A program made the translations under genes and the position numbers. A stretch of 42,675 bases of DNA, from contig NZ_VUOB01000046.1 in assembly GCF_008386585.1 (NCBI RefSeq), positions 1 to 42,675 on the forward strand. The letters run 5' to 3'. Below, piece after piece: positions 39,901 to 42,675 of this stretch (positions are counted from its first letter, which is position 1; each line of letters begins with the position of its first letter). This DNA comes from Solihabitans fulvus (GTDB lineage: Bacteria; Actinomycetota; Actinomycetes; Mycobacteriales; Pseudonocardiaceae). The notes under the pieces were generated by a model, which was not told the origin of the DNA, did no database searches, and saw nothing but the letters and a program-made list of their open reading frames with translations.

Positions 39901-42675
39901 CGACCAGCCCGAACCTGCCGGGATGCTCGGACTCGGCAGACCGGATCAGGCCCCACACCGGGGCGTGCGCGAGTCCGGGTACCGCGTCGGCCGGTGTGGC
40001 CGCCATCGCCCCGGTGGTCACGAAGACGAGCCGCGTGTCGGCGTGGCGCTCGTCGGCCAGCCATGCGGTGACAAGATCCAGCGCCCACCCGGCCACTTCG
40101 CCGGGCTCGACCTGCGGGCAGTGCGCCGCCACCACCTCGGGCGCCGGGGCTCCGCCGGCCAGCACCTCGCCGAGGGCGGCAAGATCGGCAAACCTCGGCA
40201 CGCCAAGGCTTTCGCCCCCGAGGGTGACCCAGCGAACCGGTGGCGCGGTGGGGAGGGGCAGCGGCGTCCAGTCGAGCCGGAACAGCGCCTCGCCGGCCAC
40301 TCCCCCGGCGCCGCGCAGCCGCGCCACGGGCACCGGGCGCAGCGTCAACCGGGCCACCGAGGCCACCGGCGCGCCGGCCGGGTCGGTGAGTCGCAGCGAC
40401 ACCGCGTCCGGCCCGGCCGGAGCGATCCGGACGCGCAGCGCGGTCGCGCCGGTCGAGTGCAGACGGACACCCGTCCAGGCGAACGGCAGGGCCGTCGTGC
40501 CCGGTTCGGCCGCCGGGAGGACGCCGCCGAGCAGCGCGGCGTGCAGCGCCGCGTCCAGCAGCGCAGGGTGCACGCCGAAGCCGTCCGCGCCACCGGCCGC
40601 AGTCGGCAGCGCGACCTCCGCGAAGATCTCCTCGCCGCGCCGCCACAGGGAGTTCAGCCCCTGGAACGCGGCCCCGTAGTCGTAGCCGAGCGCGGCCAGA
40701 CGCGGGTAGCCGTCGGTCAGATCGACCGCGTCGGCTCCGGTCGGCGGCCACGCGTCGAGATCGCTCGTCGGCGCCGTGTCGCCCGTCGCGAGCCGCCCGG
40801 TCGCGTGCTGGGTCCACGGCGCGCCGCCGACACCGGCCGACCGGGAGTGCAGGCTGACCGGCCGCAACCCGTCCGAGTCCCGGCCGCCGACCGCGAGCTG
40901 CACCTGGACCGCGCCCTGCGCGGGCAGCAGCAGAGGCGCGTCCAGCGTCAGCTCGTCGATTCGATCGCAGCCGGTCTCTTCGGCGGCCCGCAGCACGAGT
41001 TCGACGACGGCCGCGCCCGGCAGCAGGACCGTGCCGGCGACGGCATGGTCGGCCAGCCACGGGTGGGTGGCGAGCGACAGCCGCGCGGTGAACAGGTGGC
41101 CGTCGGCGTCGACCAGCGGCACGGACGTGTCGAGCAGCGGGTGCTCGGCCCTGGCCAGGCCGAGCTTGGCGGGATCGCCCGCGTTGGCAACGGGATCGAG
41201 CCAGTAGCGCTGCCGTTGGAACGCGTACGTGGGCAGGTCCACGCGCCGGGCGCCGGTGAACAGCCGGTCCCACCGCACGGGTACCCCTCGGGTGAACGCC
41301 TCGCCGAGCGACAGCAGGAACCGGTCCAGGCCACCCTCGTCCCGGCGCAGCGACCCGACGGCGACGGCGGGCGCGTCGCCGGCCTCGATGGTCTCCTGCA
41401 CGCCGACCGTGAGCACAGGGTGCGGGCTGACCTCGACGAAGACCGTGTGCCCAGCCGCGAGCAGCGAGCGGGTCGCCGCCTCGAACCGGACGGTCTGGCG
41501 CAGGTTGGTGTACCAGTACTCGGCGTCCAGTGTCGCGGTGTCCATCGCCTCACCGGTGACCGTCGAGTGGAACGGCACGTCCGATCGGCGCGGGGTGATT
41601 CCGGCCAGGGCGGTCAACAGCTCGTCGCGGATCTCGGCGACCTGCGGCGAGTGCGAGGCATAATCCACCGGCACCCGGCGCGCCCGAACCTCCCGACCCT
41701 CGCAACTGGCCAGCAGCTCATCGAGGGCATCCGGATCACCCGACACCACCGTCGAACCGGAACCGTTCACCGCGGCAACCGACACCCGATCACCAAAAGG
41801 CGCGATCAACTCCCGCACCACGTCCGCCGGTAGCGCGACCGACACCATGCCGCCACGGCCGGCCAACGCCAGCAGTGCCCGCGACCGCAACGCCACCACG
41901 CGCGCGCCGTCAGCCAACGACAACGCCCCGGCCACCACCGCCGCCGCAATCTCACCTTGTGAATGCCCCACCACCGCGGCAGGCTCCACGCCGCACGAAC
42001 GCCACAACGCCGCAAGCGACACCATCACAGCCCACAACACCGGCTGCACCACATCCACCCGATCAAGAGTCGGCGCGTTCTCCTCGCCCCGCAGCACCTC
42101 AAGCAACTTCCAGTCCACAAAGGACTCCAGAGCGGTCGCGCACTCACCCAGACGCTCCGCGAACACCGGCGACGACGCCAACAGTTCCCGCGCCATCCCA
42201 ACCCACTGCGAACCCTGACCAGGAAAGACGAACACGGTCGAGCCGCGTCCTGCTGTCCCGATGGTCAGGCCGGGCGCGTCGCGGCCGGCCGCCAGCGCGC
42301 CGAGCTGCGCGTCGAGCTGGTCCCGGTCGCGACCGACCAGCACCGCGCGATGCTCCAGGGCGTGCCGGGTGCCAAGCGTGTGGCCGATGTCCTCGGGCCG
42401 TAGGTCGGGATCGGCCACCAGGGCGTCGCGGAGCCGGCCAGCCTGGGCGCGCAGCGCGTCGGCGGTCCGCGCCGCGAGAACCCACGGTACGACCGTGTGC
42501 CGTTCTCGTTGCGGTGCGGCCGGTTCGGGAGCCTGTTCCAGGATGACATGCGCGTTGGTGCCGCTGATCCCGAAGGACGACACGGCCGCCCTGCGCGGAC
42601 GTCCGTGCTCCGGCCACTCGCGCTGTTCGGTGAGGAGGGCGACCGAGCCGGCAGACCAGTCCACATGCGGGGTCG
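33905..42675 (-). CDS. Type I PKS, 5'-truncated by the window edge: modules 1 and 2
   Basis: The frame is open to the right edge, so the start and most of the first KS lie outside the window; about 2920 residues are visible. The first visible residues (DWSAGSVALL, then GTNAHVILEQ) are the end of a KS. The first visible module then reads AT-DH-KR-ACP and the second KS-AT-KR-ACP. The C-terminus has a dimerisation helix region (ALAELDRLEAAL) and the acidic docking end DEEMFDLIDKELGDS, which suits the KLRDYLKRVTVDL coil of the next protein. TGA is at 33905-33907, 34 nt before the next ATG. The GTG at 42664 is only an internal Val codon, not a start. A loading module is probably encoded upstream in this or another gene. 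Confidence 0.93.
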   Translation of the reverse strand, partial: TPHVDWSAGSVALLTEQREWPEHGRPRRAAVSSFGISGTNAHVILEQAPEPAAPQRERHTVVPWVLAARTADALRAQAGRLRDALVADPDLRPEDIGHTLGTRHALEHRAVLVGRDRDQLDAQLGALAAGRDAPGLTIGTAGRGSTVFVFPGQGSQWVGMARELLASSPVFAERLGECATALESFVDWKLLEVLRGEENAPTLDRVDVVQPVLWAVMVSLAALWRSCGVEPAAVVGHSQGEIAAAVVAGALSLADGARVVALRSRALLALAGRGGMVSVALPADVVRELIAPFGDRVSVAAVNGSGSTVVSGDPDALDELLASCEGREVRARRVPVDYASHSPQVAEIRDELLTALAGITPRRSDVPFHSTVTGEAMDTATLDAEYWYTNLRQTVRFEAATRSLLAAGHTVFVEVSPHPVLTVGVQETIEAGDAPAVAVGSLRRDEGGLDRFLLSLGEAFTRGVPVRWDRLFTGARRVDLPTYAFQRQRYWLDPVANAGDPAKLGLARAEHPLLDTSVPLVDADGHLFTARLSLATHPWLADHAVAGTVLLPGAAVVELVLRAAEETGCDRIDELTLDAPLLLPAQGAVQVQLAVGGRDSDGLRPVSLHSRSAGVGGAPWTQHATGRLATGDTAPTSDLDAWPPTGADAVDLTDGYPRLAALGYDYGAAFQGLNSLWRRGEEIFAEVALPTAAGGADGFGVHPALLDAALHAALLGGVLPAAEPGTTALPFAWTGVRLHSTGATALRVRIAPAGPDAVSLRLTDPAGAPVASVARLTLRPVPVARLRGAGGVAGEALFRLDWTPLPLPTAPPVRWVTLGGESLGVPRFADLAALGEVLAGGAPAPEVVAAHCPQVEPGEVAGWALDLVTAWLADERHADTRLVFVTTGAMAATPADAVPGLAHAPVWGLIRSAESEHPGRFGLVDLDGTDESATALPVALATGEPQLAIRAGRVSVPRLVGARSISDEWEQWDATGTVLITGGTGALSGLFARHLVTEYGVRHLLLASRRGPDTDAAARLHDELTELGATVTIAVCDVADRTALTALLAAIPAAHPLTAVLHTAGVLDDGVLGSLTRDRLAGVLRPKVDAALALHELTRDLPLRAFVLFSSVVGTLGGAGQANYAAGNTFLDALAEHRRAAGLPAQSLSWGLWAQQGGMTDHLAETDLVRMARTGVLPLAAADGLALFDAAQRTGTPHLVAARLDLAAPGTQPVPAVLRGLVRTPARRAAATQPSGADPLAGRLVGLAKADRERTVLDLVRAQVATVLGHASPELIGSDRAFKELGFDSLTAVELRNRLASATGRRLPSTVVFDHPTPAALARFLLAETQNMAAPASATPSDEPIAIVGMACRYPGGVRSPEDLWRLVAEGREGIGDFPTDRGWDLAALFDPAEGTGTSATRRGGFLYEAGEFDADFFGISPREALAMDPQQRLLLETSWEAVERAGIDPKSLRGSRTGVFAGLMYHDYATGLAESAEALEGHLLTGTQGSVATGRVSYLFGLEGPAVTVDTACSSSLVALHLAAQALRAGECTMALAGGVTVMSTPSTFVEFSRQRGLSVDGRCKPFAASADGTGWAEGVGVVLVERLSDAVRSGHRVLAVLRGSAVNQDGASNGLAAPNGPAQQRVIRAALAGAGLSSSEVDVVEAHGTGTTLGDPIEAQAVLATYGVGRSVERPLWLGSLKSNIGHAQAAAGVAGVIKMVEALRHGVLPRTLHVDEPTPHVDWSAGSVALLTEQRDWPVGDAPRRAAVSAFGISGTNAHVILEQAPELPARPAVEPAETRPVVVPLSAGSDTALRAQAATLLSHVESRPELRAVDLAYSVATTRSALEHRAALVAENRDGLLRGLTALAAGRAADGQVSGRAADETRTVFVFPGQGSQWVGMARDLFVSSPVFAERLGECSVALESFVDWKLLEVLQGEEGAPSLDQVDVVQPVLWAVMVSLAALWRSCGVEPAAVVGHSQGEIAAAVVAGALSLDDGARVVALRAKALLALAGRGGMVSMAAPAAVVGELIAPFGDRVSVAAVNGPGSTVVSGDPDALDELLACCERREVRARRVPVDYASHSPQVAEIRDELLTALAGITPQQPQVPFCSTVTGAWVESAALDAEYWYTNLRQTVRFDEVTEVLLNRGHRVFVEVSPHPVLTVGIAERIDSAGLDDAVVLGSLRRDEGGLARFLLSLADAHVHGAEVDWLAVFAGADARRVELPTYPFQRQRFWLEQERRPEDDTFWTDLAATDPVELAGTLDVDEAALGQVLPALTAWRQRRQGKSTVDSWRYRVTWQPAPEPSDSARLSGTWLLIAPATEDTAAARHALESRGAAVTELLVDAGKAERVALADQLGDAIAAAPGLSGVLSLLALDEEPHPEHPTVSGGIAAGLILVQALGDSGARLPVWSVTRGAVGVSDAESPASPVQAQQWGLGRVAALEYPHLWGGLVDLPADAGWHGLAGLLADPGDEDQLAVRAGGVFVRRISRAPLGHRAPARTWRPTGTVLVTGGTGALGPHIARWLADAGADRIVLTSRRGGAADGMPELVAELAETGVHVTVAACDVANRAAVADLVRGLDAEGCEIGTVVHAAALMQLNSLAALTVAEFAEVVRAKVAGAAHLDDVLAHHPVESFVLFSSIAGVWGSGDHAAYAAANAHLDAFAEQRRARGRATISVAWGVWGSDTLPDAVDPIYLARQGLPLIDPATAFAGLRQALDHDETSVALADVDWARFVPVFTSARPRPLLDTIPEVADLLAAGREPQGETPLAQRLAGLTDTQRDAALLALVGENIAAVLGHDSAVGVPAGRAFKQLGFDSLTAVELRNRLNKATGLRLPATLVFDHPNPAAVVGFLRTHLVADAPVGSALAELDRLEAALAGTADGDRTEIADRLRLLLAALGGGATPTPTNDSDDDLDLVTDEEMFDLIDKELGDS
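35849..35861 (-). repeat. GTCCAC(A)GTGGAC near-palindrome, module 2 KR entry
   Basis: Encodes STVDS before the module 2 KR; the centre base is inverted relative to the other five copies. Confidence 0.7.
36416..37057 (-). repeat. AT-domain DNA repeat, copy in module 2
   Basis: This 642-bp stretch of the module 2 methylmalonyl AT matches 41591-42232 with equal length. Long near-identical blocks flank a more divergent middle around 36640-36720. Both copies use codons that differ from the same protein stretch in module 3 (31800-32000). Confidence 0.7.
37516..38020 (-). other. Low-GC, atypical-codon patch inside the module 2 KS
   Basis: About 500 bp of the KS gene uses A- and C-rich plus-strand synonymous codons (TTG, GTT and GGT types on the coding strand). 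Two 60-base lines counted here (37561 and 37861) have about 58% and 62% GC, against 73% for a neighbouring line at 38341. The encoded KS is ordinary. The edges are abrupt on both sides, so the patch looks imported by recombination. Confidence 0.65.
38690..42675 (-). other. PKS module 1 (partial): KS end-AT(methylmalonyl)-DH-KR-ACP
   Basis: Numbering from the Val at 42664: AT Ser235 is in GHSQGE and YASH ends at His338, giving methylmalonyl. DH has His540 (HAVAGTVLLP) and Asp704 in HPALLDAALH. KR has TGGTGALS, LDD (B-type), Tyr1121 and Asn1125 (YAAGN). ACP carries Ser1286. Expected output is a methyl-branched alkene (C16=C17). It is called module 1 only within this window; whether it is the first extension module depends on what lies to the right. 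Confidence 0.82.
41591..42232 (-). repeat. AT-domain DNA repeat, copy in module 1
   Basis: This is the partner of 36416-37057. It shares distinctive codon choices, such as the plus-strand run CATCACAGCCCACAACACCG. Confidence 0.7.

Noticed and set aside
42662..42664. GTG at 42664 as start of the right-hand PKS gene
   Set aside because: It is the Val of the conserved KS motif PHVDW; the frame continues upstream (Thr-Pro-His) to the window edge.

Overview
The window is about 73-75% GC by eye (three 60-base lines counted) and is filled almost completely by leftward (minus-strand) genes with actinomycete codon use and giant modular type I (cis-AT) polyketide synthases. This points to a high-GC actinomycete; the genus cannot be fixed from the sequence. 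Everything reads right to left as one probable operon: a PKS gene cut off at the right edge (33905-42675), three further complete PKS genes (23398-33870, 17096-23398, 7257-17099), the terminal PKS gene with a thioesterase (1804-7236), and an FAD-dependent monooxygenase (290-1786). Spacings are +34, -1, -4, +20 and +17 nt, so translation is probably coupled. A stem-loop at 244-274 follows the last gene, and a sigma70-like promoter (49-78) points leftward out of the window.

The PKS genes carry eight extension modules, here numbered 1-8 in order of action (module 1 lacks most of its KS because of the window edge). Module 1: methylmalonyl AT, DH-KR. Module 2: methylmalonyl, A-type KR. Module 3: methylmalonyl, DH-KR. 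Module 4: malonyl, DH-KR. Module 5: malonyl, DH-ER-KR. Module 6: malonyl, DH-KR. Module 7: methylmalonyl-type AT, defective KR. Module 8: divergent methylmalonyl-type AT, dead KR, then TE. Docking-domain sequences support this protein order.

If the line is colinear, the released chain is a 2,4-dimethyl-3,5-dioxo acid with alkenes at C6=C7, C10=C11, C12=C13 and C16=C17, saturated C8-C9, methyls on C12, C14 and C16, and one hydroxyl at C15. This reduction pattern closely resembles the piericidin/actinopyrone assembly lines (beta,delta-diketo acid ends that close to a pyridone or pyrone), with one clear difference: the module that should set the C8 methyl carries a malonyl-type AT. That AT is almost identical at DNA level over 760 bp to the AT of module 4, as if it had been overwritten by gene conversion. 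A 16-membered macrolactone through C15-OH is the main alternative.

The loading module, regulators, and any amidotransferase or methyltransferase genes are not in the window. No RNA genes, insertion sequences or CRISPR arrays were seen. The long plus-strand open frames are antisense shadows of the PKS genes.
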